Below, piece by piece: positions 53,546 through 61,508 of a stretch of 64,000 bases of DNA (the first letter of the stretch is position 1; each line of letters begins with the position of its first letter). This DNA comes from Streptomyces sp. NBC_00461 (GTDB lineage Bacteria > Actinomycetota > Actinomycetes > Streptomycetales > Streptomycetaceae). The stretch covers positions 2,699,001-2,763,000 of the forward strand of contig NZ_CP107902.1 in NCBI RefSeq assembly GCF_036013935.1, given 5' to 3'. The translations under genes were made by a program, and so were the position numbers. The notes beneath the pieces were generated by a model, which saw only the letters and a list, made by a program, of their open reading frames with translations, had not been told where the DNA came from and made no database searches.

Positions 53546-53962
53546 TCAGCCGCTGTGGCCGGTGTGCGCGCTGTGGTTGGTGCCGATCTCCTCCTCGCCG
53601 CCCAGCGTGCCCTGCAGCGCCTTGACCACCTTGTCGTCGCCGACGGCGACCCACTTGCGGCCCACGAGGTAGAAACCGCCGTAGTCCTTGGCGTCGTTGA
53701 TCCAATCGCGCTGGCCGCGGTCGGTGGCGAAGGTGGCGAAGACGTACTTGCCGTCCGAGGTCTTGCAGATGGCCTGGCGGACCTCGTCGGAGTCGATCTG
53801 CATGTCCGGCTTGCACTTCGCCTTGGCGGCCAGGCTCTCCAGGCTGCCGGTGGCGGTCGTCGGCACCTTGGCGGCCGCGTCGCTGTTTCCGGATCCACAG
53901 CCCGCCAGCGCCAGGGCGGCCGCGGTGCCTGCCACGGCGATCATCGGTCGGGTCAACCTCAT
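53546..53962 (-). CDS. Small secreted lipoprotein
   Basis: A 138-residue lipoprotein: basic start MRLTRPMIAVAG, hydrophobic core and lipobox LAGC at about residues 19-22 followed by GSGNSD. The mature domain contains CKPDMQIDSDEVRQAICKTS, with two Cys that could pair, and FATFATDRGQRDWINDAKDY; this pattern recalls small extracytoplasmic binding domains. The His-rich end is NHSAHTGHSG. GGAGG precedes ATG 53962. Function unknown. Confidence 0.82.
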   Translation of the reverse strand: MRLTRPMIAVAGTAAALALAGCGSGNSDAAAKVPTTATGSLESLAAKAKCKPDMQIDSDEVRQAICKTSDGKYVFATFATDRGQRDWINDAKDYGGFYLVGRKWVAVGDDKVVKALQGTLGGEEEIGTNHSAHTGHSG

Positions 53963-54022
53963 CTGTTCCTCCGGTCGCGTTGCTGGCCCTCGGGCCCGTC
54001 CCCTTCGATACGGCTGTGGGCC

Positions 54023-54058
54023 GCGGTGCACTCAAATCCGGGCGGTGCACTCAAATCC
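54023..54058. repeat. 17-bp direct repeat in a divergent promoter region
   Basis: GCGGTGCACTCAAATCC occurs at 54023-54039 and exactly again at 54042-54058, each including the palindrome GTGCAC. It lies between the divergent lipoprotein (start 53962) and TPR (start 54097) genes, about two helical turns apart, as for paired regulator sites. Confidence 0.75.
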
Positions 54059-54096
54059 AGTGTGACCGCGCGTGCGGGTGTGCGAGGGTATGGCCC

Positions 54097-54606
54097 GTGA
54101 ACCAGGACTGGGAAGATCGCGTGGCCGCCACCTGGGCAGGCTTCGACGACTATGCGGAAGAAGACGCTGCCGACTTCCGGGCCGCGGTGGACGCCCTCGT
54201 CGCCGAGCTGCCGGACGGCAGTCCGCTCGGCCCCTTCGAGCGGGCCTGCGCCTGGGACTCGACGGGCCACTCGGACCGGGCGGTTCCGCTGTACCGGGAG
54301 GCGCTGACGCTCGGGCTCAGCCAGGTCAGCGGCTACAAGGGCCGCCGCGCCAAGATCCAGCTGTCCAGTTCGCTCCGGAACATCGGGGAGGCCGAGGAGG
54401 GCGTCAAGCTGCTGACACCCGAACTGGACGCACCCTCAGACGAGCTGGACGACGCGGTGCGGGCGTGCCTGGCGCTGTGCCTGTCCAGCCTCGGCCGGGA
54501 CCGCGAGGGTCTCTCCCTGGTCCTGGGCGCCCTGGCCCCGCATCTCCCCCGCTACCAGCGGTCGATGGCGAACTACGCGCGGGCGCTCGTCGAGCCGCTG
54601 GACTGA
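54097..54606 (+). CDS. Tetratricopeptide repeat protein
   Basis: A 169-residue soluble protein. After an N-terminal DWEDRVAATWAGFDDYAEED stretch, the rest forms TPR-like helical pairs (ERACAWDSTGHSDRAVPLYR, LSSSLRNIGEAEEGVKLL, ALCLSSLGRDREGLSLV), matching the PF12688-type tetratrico family of actinobacteria. It probably mediates protein contacts. The start is GTG after GAGGGTATGGCCC. It is divergent from the lipoprotein. Confidence 0.83.
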   Translation: MNQDWEDRVAATWAGFDDYAEEDAADFRAAVDALVAELPDGSPLGPFERACAWDSTGHSDRAVPLYREALTLGLSQVSGYKGRRAKIQLSSSLRNIGEAEEGVKLLTPELDAPSDELDDAVRACLALCLSSLGRDREGLSLVLGALAPHLPRYQRSMANYARALVEPLD

Positions 54607-54667
54607 CGCGGGGACTGCGCCACCCGGGTGGCGGTGACCATCCCACGATTCGCTCGTTTTGCTGAAC

Positions 54668-56596
54668 GTGCAGTCACAGGATGTCGCCCCGCGCCCCGCA
54701 CCTTCCTCCTCCGACCCGGTCGTCGACGTCGAGCAGGCCGAGGCCGCGCTCGTCGAGCACTACCCGCGGCTGGTCCGGCTCGCCTACCTGGTACTGCCGC
54801 CGAGCCTCGGGCGCAACCGGCGCGTGGTGACCGCACACGCCCTCACCCAGCGCGCCCTGCCCAGAGGCCGGACTCCGGCGCCCGTGATCCCGGCCCAGTC
54901 GACCGGCCGCGACGGTGACCCCGGGTACGCCTTCGTCCGTCTGCAGGTGTTGCGTACGGCACTGGAGGCGGGCCTGCCGTTGCGGCGCGCGGCGTTCCCC
55001 AAGCGCTCCCAGCTGCCCCCGCTCCTCCCGCAGGTCTGGGGCCTGCGCCTGTTCCCGCGCTCGGGCGGAGCCGATGAACTCGCCCTGGACCAACGCCTGT
55101 CCGCCCTGTCCGGGCCGGCCCGTGCGGTGTACGTCCTGCGTGGCCTGGAGGAGCTGTCCGACGACGACGTACATTCGATCCTCGACTCCGCCGGCTGCGC
55201 CGACCCGGACGCGGCGCTGAGCGAGGCCGACGACGTGTCGGCCACGCACTACCCGCTGCTCGACTCCCCCGAGTTCGACCCCTGCTCGCTGCAGGCCCGG
55301 CCCACCGACCTGATGCGGCGCAGGCAGCACACCAAGGCCGGGCTCGCCGCCGCCGCGGCACTCGCCGTGTGCGGGACGCTGCTCGGACTGCCCGGCGACG
55401 GCTGGGCTCCCGACGGCGCCGCCGCCCCCGTGTACGCGCAGAACCCGGCCGCCGAGGCCGCCCTCGACCCGGCCGGGCTGGCCCGGGTCGCCCCCACCGC
55501 CTGGGAGACCTCCGCACGCACCGACTTCTCCGTCTGGCCGGCCCGCGGCGATCTCACCGGCGACAAGGCCCTGCTGCGCCGCGCCCTCGCCGTCTGGGCC
55601 CGCCCCGGCGAGAGCGTCCAGGTCTCCGCCACCCCGGGCACCCAGTCCGGCGGCCCCTCCGGCCCGCCTCAGCTGCTGTACGCGGGGACCGTCGACAGCG
55701 CACGCGTGGTGATCCTCTACGACGGTCTGCGCATCGCCCGGTACGCCGAGCCGAAGGACGGTACGAAGGGCGCCGCCCTGGACTTCGCGCGGGTCGACGA
55801 CGCCGGCCGGTCCGAGGCGAGCGCGCTGGTCCTGGACCGGGCAGACGGCAACGTCCGCTATCTGACGGCGCCCTGGGTGACGACGGCCGCCGAGCGGAAC
55901 CTGCTCAAGCCGGACGCCGGCGCGACGGGCCTCAAGCTGACCGGCGGTGTCACCGCGCCGCTGGCCGGCCCCGCGACACAGACCGGCGCCTGCACGTCGT
56001 GGAACGTGCTGCAGTTGACCGACTCCACCGGTACACACGTGGCGACCGACCTCGGTGAGCTGATCCCCGCCCGCCTCACCACCGGGCGGCCCGGCTCCCC
56101 CCACGAGGTGTCCGGCGCACAGGCGTTGCGCGCGTGGGCACCGTACGCCTGCTCGCTGGGCTCGCTGCGCTCGGCGGGTGTGCGCAACGTCAACGCCTGG
56201 GCGTATGCCCGGCAGCCGCTGCCCGGCGCCGGCGAGGCGGGATCGGCGGAGTGGGTGTGCACGCGGGCCGAGACCTGGCGGGGTGGCGGGACACGGGTAC
56301 TGGCTCAGTTCCACACGCCGGGCGGGGCGTACGGGGCCATCGTCGCGAAGGCGGAGAACGTGCCGGCGTGCGGGGCGAAGGACCCGCATGTGCTCGCCGG
56401 CGTGCTGTGGAAGTCGGAGACGGGCAGCTGGTATCTGCTCGCGGCCGGAAGCCGGGCGACCTCGTCGATCAGCACGACGGGCGGGGTGCGGGCGAGCGCC
56501 CGGGGCGGTCTGCTGGCGGTACGGGCAGAGCAGGGGGCACGGGCCGAGCTCAAAGGCGTCCTGGACGACGGTCGGCCGATCGGCGGACTGGGCTAG
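54668..56596 (+). CDS. Sigma-like N-domain fused to membrane helix and extracytoplasmic domain
   Basis: A 642-residue protein in three parts. Residues 26-62 (VEHYPRLVRLAYLVLPPSLG) look like a worn ECF sigma region 2, and 144-186 (RLSALSGPARAVYVLRGLEE, LSDDDVHSILDSAG) like sigma region 4. A single membrane helix at about 224-242 follows, then a Gly/Ala-rich extracytoplasmic domain of about 400 residues with paired Cys (GACTSWNVLQ; APYACSLGS; VCTRAETW; VPACGAKD). It resembles neither a normal sigma factor nor an anti-sigma factor. It could sense the outside and bind promoter or polymerase inside. That role is inference; the start codon is also uncertain. Confidence 0.7.
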   Translation: MQSQDVAPRPAPSSSDPVVDVEQAEAALVEHYPRLVRLAYLVLPPSLGRNRRVVTAHALTQRALPRGRTPAPVIPAQSTGRDGDPGYAFVRLQVLRTALEAGLPLRRAAFPKRSQLPPLLPQVWGLRLFPRSGGADELALDQRLSALSGPARAVYVLRGLEELSDDDVHSILDSAGCADPDAALSEADDVSATHYPLLDSPEFDPCSLQARPTDLMRRRQHTKAGLAAAAALAVCGTLLGLPGDGWAPDGAAAPVYAQNPAAEAALDPAGLARVAPTAWETSARTDFSVWPARGDLTGDKALLRRALAVWARPGESVQVSATPGTQSGGPSGPPQLLYAGTVDSARVVILYDGLRIARYAEPKDGTKGAALDFARVDDAGRSEASALVLDRADGNVRYLTAPWVTTAAERNLLKPDAGATGLKLTGGVTAPLAGPATQTGACTSWNVLQLTDSTGTHVATDLGELIPARLTTGRPGSPHEVSGAQALRAWAPYACSLGSLRSAGVRNVNAWAYARQPLPGAGEAGSAEWVCTRAETWRGGGTRVLAQFHTPGGAYGAIVAKAENVPACGAKDPHVLAGVLWKSETGSWYLLAAGSRATSSISTTGGVRASARGGLLAVRAEQGARAELKGVLDDGRPIGGLG

Positions 56597-56625
56597 GGCA
56601 GCCCCGCCCACCCGCGGCCTCTAGC

Positions 56626-56639
56626 TGACACTCGTGTCA
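56626..56639. promoter_or_regulatory. TetR-type palindrome upstream of PF10118 gene
   Basis: TGACAC-TC-GTGTCA is a perfect palindrome 55 bases before the hydrolase start at 56694. It is the type of site bound by TetR repressors, and a TetR gene lies at the end of the same gene group (58675). TACATT just before the ATG may be a -10. Confidence 0.65.
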
Positions 56640-56693
56640 ACGAGTCGCCGTCGAAGGGTTTCCCTCGGCGCTACCCGTCAGTACATTGACGCC

Positions 56694-57578
56694 ATGTCTC
56701 ATAAGCAGGCCTCGGAGCGGGTCGCCCTCAAGGCGCGGAAGGTGTCCTTCTCCTGGGAGGACACACCGTTGCACTGGGTGCCGGGGGATCCGTTCACCAC
56801 CCACACCATCAATGTGCTGCATCTGCTGCTGCCCGCCGGTGAGCGGTGGTTCGTGCACGTGTACAAGCAGGCGCTGCCGCTGATCCGGGACGACCGGCTG
56901 CGTGAGGACGTCATCGGGTTCATCGGCCAGGAGGCGATGCACTCACAGGCCCACGACGAGGTCCTGCCGCACCTGAAGGAGCTCGGGCTCGATCCGACGC
57001 CGTACACGGCGCAGGTCGACTGGTTCTTCGAGAAGCTGCTCGGCGACCGGACCCTGCCGCCCGGCAGGGCACGCAGGTGGTGGCTGCTGGAGCGGGTCGC
57101 GGTCATCGCGGCCATCGAGCACTACACCGCGTTCCTCGGCAACTGGATGCTGAATGCGGAGGAGTTGGATCGCCGTGGCGCCGATCCGACCATGCTGGAC
57201 CTGCTGCGCTGGCACGGTGCCGAGGAGGTCGAGCACCGGTCGGTCGCCTTCGATCTGTTCCTGCACCTCGACGGGGGCTACCGGCGACGTGCGCGCACCT
57301 GGGCCACCGCCTTCACGGCGCTGGTCTTCCTGTGGCGGCGCGGTGTCCGCTTCTTCATGGAGAACGACCCGACGCTGGCCGACGGCAGGGCGAGCCTCAG
57401 GGACTTCTACGTGCGCGGCAGGCGAGGCACCCTGCCGGCCACCGGGGACATGCTCAAGTCCATCCCGCGGTATCTGAGCCGTACCTACCACCCCTCGCAG
57501 GAGGGCTCCACCGAGCAGGCCGTCGCCTATCTCGCCTCCTCCCCCGCGGCCACGGCGGCGGAGAGGGGAGCCGCGTGA
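56694..57578 (+). CDS. PF10118 metal-dependent hydrolase-like protein
   Basis: A 294-residue helical protein of the PF10118 (putative metal-dependent hydrolase) family. Glu and His residues that could bind a di-iron or similar site are spread in EAMHSQAHDEVLPHLKEL, ERVAVIAAIEHYTAFLGNWM and WHGAEEVEHRSVAFDLFLHL. This EH-rich pattern suggests a ferritin-like diiron fold. The next gene overlaps by one base and encodes a ferredoxin-type reductase, which would supply electrons, so oxidation of a lipid or other hydrophobic substrate is a reasonable inference. Confidence 0.82.
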   Translation: MSHKQASERVALKARKVSFSWEDTPLHWVPGDPFTTHTINVLHLLLPAGERWFVHVYKQALPLIRDDRLREDVIGFIGQEAMHSQAHDEVLPHLKELGLDPTPYTAQVDWFFEKLLGDRTLPPGRARRWWLLERVAVIAAIEHYTAFLGNWMLNAEELDRRGADPTMLDLLRWHGAEEVEHRSVAFDLFLHLDGGYRRRARTWATAFTALVFLWRRGVRFFMENDPTLADGRASLRDFYVRGRRGTLPATGDMLKSIPRYLSRTYHPSQEGSTEQAVAYLASSPAATAAERGAA

Positions 57579-58618
57579 TGCCGAGGCTGCGGACCGTCGC
57601 GGTCGTCGCGGGCGCCGCGGTGCTGGTCCGGCGGGCGCTGCGGCGCCGCATCCGGACCTCGCCGCTGTGGCCGATGCCCGCGCTGGAGAACCCGACGTCC
57701 GGGCGGCCCCGGTCGCGAGCCCTCAGGCTGCTGGTCGTCTCGCGTGAGACGGTCGCCGACGGCGTCGTACAACTGCGCCTGGAGGGAAGGGACTTGCCGC
57801 GCTGGGCGCCCGGCGCGCATCTCGACCTCGTGCTGCCGTCGGGGCTGGTGCGGCAGTACTCGCTGTGCGGCGACCCGGCGGACACCTCGTCGTACACCGT
57901 CGCCGCGCGGCTGATCGAGGACGGGCGGGGCGGCTCGCGCGAGATGCACGAGCGGGTACGGGAGGGAACGCACGTCGAGGTGCGCGGGCCGCGCAACCGC
58001 TTCCCGCTGGTCGAGGCCCCCTCGTACGTCTTCGTCGTCGGCGGCATCGGGATCACTCCCGTGCTGCCGATGCTGCGAGCGCTCGGGGACGGTACGCCGT
58101 GGCGGCTGCTGTACGGCGGGCGGACGCGGGCGTCGATGCCGTTCCTGGAAGAGGTGGGCAAGCTGGGCGGCGACCGGGTGACCGTCGTCGCCGAGGACGA
58201 GGACGGACGGCCCGATCTCGACGGCCTGTTGGGGGATGCGCCCGAGGGGGCCGCCGTGTACTGCTGCGGGCCGGAGGGCCTCATCGCGGCGGTGGCGGAG
58301 CGGTTCCCGCAGGTCCGCCTCGAACGCTTCGCACCCCGTACGGCCACCGACGGCAACGGCGCCTTCGAGGTCGAACTCCGGCGCACCGGACGGACGTTGA
58401 CGGTGCCGGCCGACTCCACTCTGCTGGCCGCCGTGCGTGCCGAGCTGCCGGACACCGCCTACTCCTGCGAGCAGGGCTTCTGCGGAACCTGCGAGCAGCG
58501 GGTGCTGGAGGGCGAGGTGGAGCACCGGGACGAGCTGCTGACGGACGCGGAGCGCGGTGACTCGATGCTGATCTGCGTATCGCGGGCACGAAGTGAGCGT
58601 CTCGTGCTGGATATGTGA
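57578..58618 (+). CDS. Phthalate-dioxygenase-reductase-like flavoprotein
   Basis: A 346-residue electron-transfer protein. A flavin domain (RQYSLCGDP) and an NAD domain (YVFVVGGIGITPVLPML) are followed by a C-terminal plant-type [2Fe-2S] ferredoxin with Cys297, Cys302, Cys305 and Cys333 (CEQGFCGTC; LICVSRA). The N-terminus has a short hydrophobic stretch. ATG overlaps the hydrolase stop by one base with GAGAGGGGAG before it, so the two are translationally coupled. It should carry electrons from NADH or NADPH to the PF10118 protein. Confidence 0.93.
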   Translation: MPRLRTVAVVAGAAVLVRRALRRRIRTSPLWPMPALENPTSGRPRSRALRLLVVSRETVADGVVQLRLEGRDLPRWAPGAHLDLVLPSGLVRQYSLCGDPADTSSYTVAARLIEDGRGGSREMHERVREGTHVEVRGPRNRFPLVEAPSYVFVVGGIGITPVLPMLRALGDGTPWRLLYGGRTRASMPFLEEVGKLGGDRVTVVAEDEDGRPDLDGLLGDAPEGAAVYCCGPEGLIAAVAERFPQVRLERFAPRTATDGNGAFEVELRRTGRTLTVPADSTLLAAVRAELPDTAYSCEQGFCGTCEQRVLEGEVEHRDELLTDAERGDSMLICVSRARSERLVLDM

Positions 58619-58674
58619 ACACCGCTGGCCGGTCCGGTCCGTTCGGGGCCGGATCCGATCGGTAAGGTGTTCGT

Positions 58675-59364
58675 ATGACTACCGGGGTGCGCCGCAGAAT
58701 GGGAGTGGAAGAGCGGCGGCAGCAGTTGATCGGCGTCGCCCTCGAACTGTTCAGCCAACGCTCTCCCGACGACGTCTCCATCGACGAGATAGCGTCCGCC
58801 GCGGGCATCTCGCGCCCGCTGGTCTATCACTACTTTCCCGGCAAACTCAGCCTGTACGAGGCCGCGTTGAGGCGTGCCGCGCAGGATCTGGCGGGGCGGT
58901 TCGACGAGCCGCGGGAGGGGCCGCTCGGGGCGCGGCTGCTGCGGGTGATGCGGCGCTTCTTCGACTTCGTCGACCATCACGGGCCCGGCTTCGCGGCGCT
59001 GATGCGTGGCGGGCCGGCCGTGGGCTCCTCGGCGACCAACGCGCTCATCGACTCCGTGCGGCAGGCCGCGTACGAGCAGATCCTTTCGCATCTGGCGGTC
59101 CAGGATCCGCCCGCGCGGCTGGAACTGGTCGTACGCTCCTGGATCTCGCTCGCCGAGTCGACCGCGCTGATCTGGCTGGACGGGCGGCGCATCCCGCGCG
59201 CCGAGCTGGAGGCCCAGCTCGTGCACGACTTCGCCGCGCTGGCCGCCGTGAGCGCCGCCTACGACGAGGAGATGGGCGCGCTGCTGCGCCGGATGATCAA
59301 GGACGAACCGGCCGACGGGCCCTTCGCACACCTGGTCGACCGGCTGATCGCGCTCGCTTCCTGA
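58675..59364 (+). CDS. TetR family transcriptional regulator
   Basis: A 229-residue repressor. The helix-turn-helix (about 12-58) reads RRQQLIGVALELFSQRSPDD and SIDEIASAAGISRPLVYHYF, a standard TetR recognition helix. The C-terminal domain is helical and should bind a hydrophobic ligand. It lies 56 bases after the reductase in the same direction, and the palindrome TGACACTCGTGTCA before the hydrolase is a likely target, so the three genes probably form one self-regulated unit. Confidence 0.92.
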   Translation: MTTGVRRRMGVEERRQQLIGVALELFSQRSPDDVSIDEIASAAGISRPLVYHYFPGKLSLYEAALRRAAQDLAGRFDEPREGPLGARLLRVMRRFFDFVDHHGPGFAALMRGGPAVGSSATNALIDSVRQAAYEQILSHLAVQDPPARLELVVRSWISLAESTALIWLDGRRIPRAELEAQLVHDFAALAAVSAAYDEEMGALLRRMIKDEPADGPFAHLVDRLIALAS

Positions 59365-59407
59365 AGCGCCGGCGGCCCATGGCGGCCCCCGGCTCAGCGC
59401 TCAGCGC

Positions 59408-59770
59408 TCAGCGCTCGAACTTGCGGTACGACGGGTCGAGGTCGCGGACCTCGGCGGAGGCGTGCAGCACGATTCCCTCGTCCGCGATGTGCTTGCGGAG
59501 CAGTTCCAGAGTGGCCTCGGTGAGCCGCGCCTTGGTCTCCTCGGTACGTCCGGCGAGCAGTCCGAAGGTGACGTGGACGACCGCGTGGCGCAGCTCGGCG
59601 GGGTCCTCGTAGCCGAAGGCGGTGTACTCGCTGGGCCGGAACTGCGTCTTGCACGCCTCCGGCTTGGCCGCCGCGATCTCGACGGTCGCCTCGTGCAGGG
59701 CACGGGCGAAGGCGTCCCGGTCGAAGGCGTGGGTGATCGCCTTCGAGTAGTCGACGGTGATCTGCGGCAT
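59408..59770 (-). CDS. 5-carboxymethyl-2-hydroxymuconate isomerase-like tautomerase
   Basis: A 120-residue protein of the CHMI branch of the tautomerase superfamily. It begins MPQITVDYSKAI; removal of Met would leave the catalytic Pro1. GGAG five bases before ATG 59770 supports this start rather than the GTG two codons upstream. Other parts are FRPSEYTAFGYEDPAELRHA and VVHVTFGLLAGRTEETKARL. The stop lies in a short CTCAGCG tandem repeat. No aromatic-degradation genes are nearby, so the substrate is unclear. Confidence 0.85.
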   Translation of the reverse strand: MPQITVDYSKAITHAFDRDAFARALHEATVEIAAAKPEACKTQFRPSEYTAFGYEDPAELRHAVVHVTFGLLAGRTEETKARLTEATLELLRKHIADEGIVLHASAEVRDLDPSYRKFER

Positions 59771-59805
59771 GGGCACTCCTGTTCTAGGACAGCGACGGGC
59801 TCAGC

Positions 59806-61437
59806 CTAGTTCCCCTCGTTCCTCAGTTGGAGGGCCAGCATGGCGATGTCGTCCTCGCGGTCGTGGCCGAAGCAGGCCAGGAGGGTGTCGCAGAGGGCGT
59901 CCAGGCCGGGCAGGGAGCCGATGGCCGCCGAGCGGAGCTGCTCCATCGAGATCGTCAGATCCGTGCCCCTGGTCTCGATCAGGCCGTCGGTGACCATGAG
60001 GAGCCGGTCGGCGGGCTCCAGGAACAGCTCGGTGGGCGGCGGGTGGGGCAGTCCGAGGCCGAGCAGCGGGCCTTCGGCCTTCGCGTAGTCGGCGTCGCCG
60101 GTGTCCCTGAGGATCAGCGGCGGGATGTGGCCGGCGTTGGCGATCCGGGTGCGCCCGGTGCCGGGGTCGATCAGGGCCAGGCACACGGTGGCCGTGACCT
60201 CGGCATGGTAGTGCTGCAGCATTCGGTCGAGGCGCTCGGCGAGCACGGCCGGGTCGTTCTCCTCGACGCAGTAGGCGCGCAGCGCGTGCCGGATCTCGAC
60301 CATCACGGTGGCCGCCTCCAGTGAGTGCCCGACCACGTCACCGACCGCCGTGAGTACGCCCTCGTCGGTGCGCAGGGCCGCGTAGAAGTCGCCGCCGATC
60401 TCCGTGTCCTGCGACGCGGGCACGTACCGGACCACGACGTCCATGCCCGGCAGCTCGGGCAGCCGGTGCGGCTGGGGCAGGAAGCTGTGCTGGAGGGTGA
60501 GCGCGACGTGCCGCTCGACTTGGTACATGAGCAGCGGCTCGGCGGCCAGCGCGGTGGCCTGCGCCAGCTGCGCCACCAGCGCCTCGTCCTCGGGGTTCAC
60601 CCGGCGCACCCCGCGCGTGGGCGTGGCCAGGCACACCGGGGCCTTGCCGTCCTGGGTGAGGACCATCGCCAGCCGACCGTCGTGCTGTATTCCGGGCCGG
60701 AAGAACCCGGCGGGCCACAGCGGCGCGGGCACGGTGGTGATCTGCACTCCCGACTGTCCCCGGGTGAGGCGCCGCAGCAGACCGGCCACGGCCCGGTGTG
60801 CGCCCGCGTCGGGCAGGGCGAGGGAGGTGCGGTCCCGGGAGGTGCCGCAGTAAAGCTCCTCGTCCGGGCCGAGGACGAAGACGGCGGCGGGGGTGCCGGT
60901 GAGCCGGGCGGTGGAGTCGGCGGCCGCGTCCGCGAGTTCCTGCGGTGAGCGCGCAGCCTGGATGGTGACGATCGCCTGCGACAGCAGCGTCAGCCGCCGT
61001 ACCAGCGCCTGGTCGTCGGCCCGAAGGCGCGCGGTGCGCACCGCGGCCCGGACCACCGCCTCGATCTCCTCGGGCTCGGCAGGCACCGTCAGATATGTCT
61101 CGGCGCCCGCGTCCAGCCCCTGGCAGCGATCGCCCGGGGCCACGGCGGCGGCCGAGAAGTGCACGACGGGCAGGGCCGCCATGTGCGGCCGCTCCTTGAG
61201 CCGGCGGCACAGTTCGAAGCCGCTCATGTCCGGCAGGTCGACGTCGACCAGGGCCACGTCGGGCAGCATGCCCTTGCGCAGCCGTACGTCGAGCTCGACG
61301 AGCGCCTGCCCTCCGGTGGCGACCGGTACGACCTGGTGTCCGGCGCGGCGCAGCACGGTGCCCATGGCGTACCGACTGGCCGCCACGTCGTCCACGACCA
61401 GCACGGTCGTGTCTGTCAGTTTGCCGTCGACGTCCAT
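59806..61437 (-). CDS. PP2C phosphatase with receiver and GAF domains
   Basis: A 543-residue RsbU/SpoIIE-type phosphatase. An N-terminal receiver (about 8-125) has Asp16/Asp17 and acceptor Asp65 (VALVDVDLPDMSG), but the conserved Lys near its end is missing: the sequence reads YLTVPAEPEE instead of YLTKP. A GAF-like middle (about 150-300) is followed by the PP2C domain with TEIGGDFYAAL, TAVGDVVGHSLEAAT and MVTDGLIETRGTDL metal-binding motifs. Such enzymes dephosphorylate anti-sigma antagonists. ATG 61437 is preferred over TTG 61458. A terminator lies upstream. Confidence 0.9.
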   Translation of the reverse strand: MDVDGKLTDTTVLVVDDVAASRYAMGTVLRRAGHQVVPVATGGQALVELDVRLRKGMLPDVALVDVDLPDMSGFELCRRLKERPHMAALPVVHFSAAAVAPGDRCQGLDAGAETYLTVPAEPEEIEAVVRAAVRTARLRADDQALVRRLTLLSQAIVTIQAARSPQELADAAADSTARLTGTPAAVFVLGPDEELYCGTSRDRTSLALPDAGAHRAVAGLLRRLTRGQSGVQITTVPAPLWPAGFFRPGIQHDGRLAMVLTQDGKAPVCLATPTRGVRRVNPEDEALVAQLAQATALAAEPLLMYQVERHVALTLQHSFLPQPHRLPELPGMDVVVRYVPASQDTEIGGDFYAALRTDEGVLTAVGDVVGHSLEAATVMVEIRHALRAYCVEENDPAVLAERLDRMLQHYHAEVTATVCLALIDPGTGRTRIANAGHIPPLILRDTGDADYAKAEGPLLGLGLPHPPPTELFLEPADRLLMVTDGLIETRGTDLTISMEQLRSAAIGSLPGLDALCDTLLACFGHDREDDIAMLALQLRNEGN

Positions 61438-61459
61438 CTCTCGGCCCTTGGACAACACC

Positions 61460-61494
61460 GGTGGGGCGGACCCCGGTTCGAGGTCCGCCCCACC
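61460..61494 (-). terminator. Terminator after the pullulanase gene
   Basis: GGTGGGGCGGACC (61460-61472) pairs perfectly with GGTCCGCCCCACC (61482-61494). It lies downstream of the minus-strand pullulanase stop (61509) and just before the phosphatase start. Confidence 0.82.
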
Positions 61495-61508
61495 AAAGTA
61501 ATGCCCTA

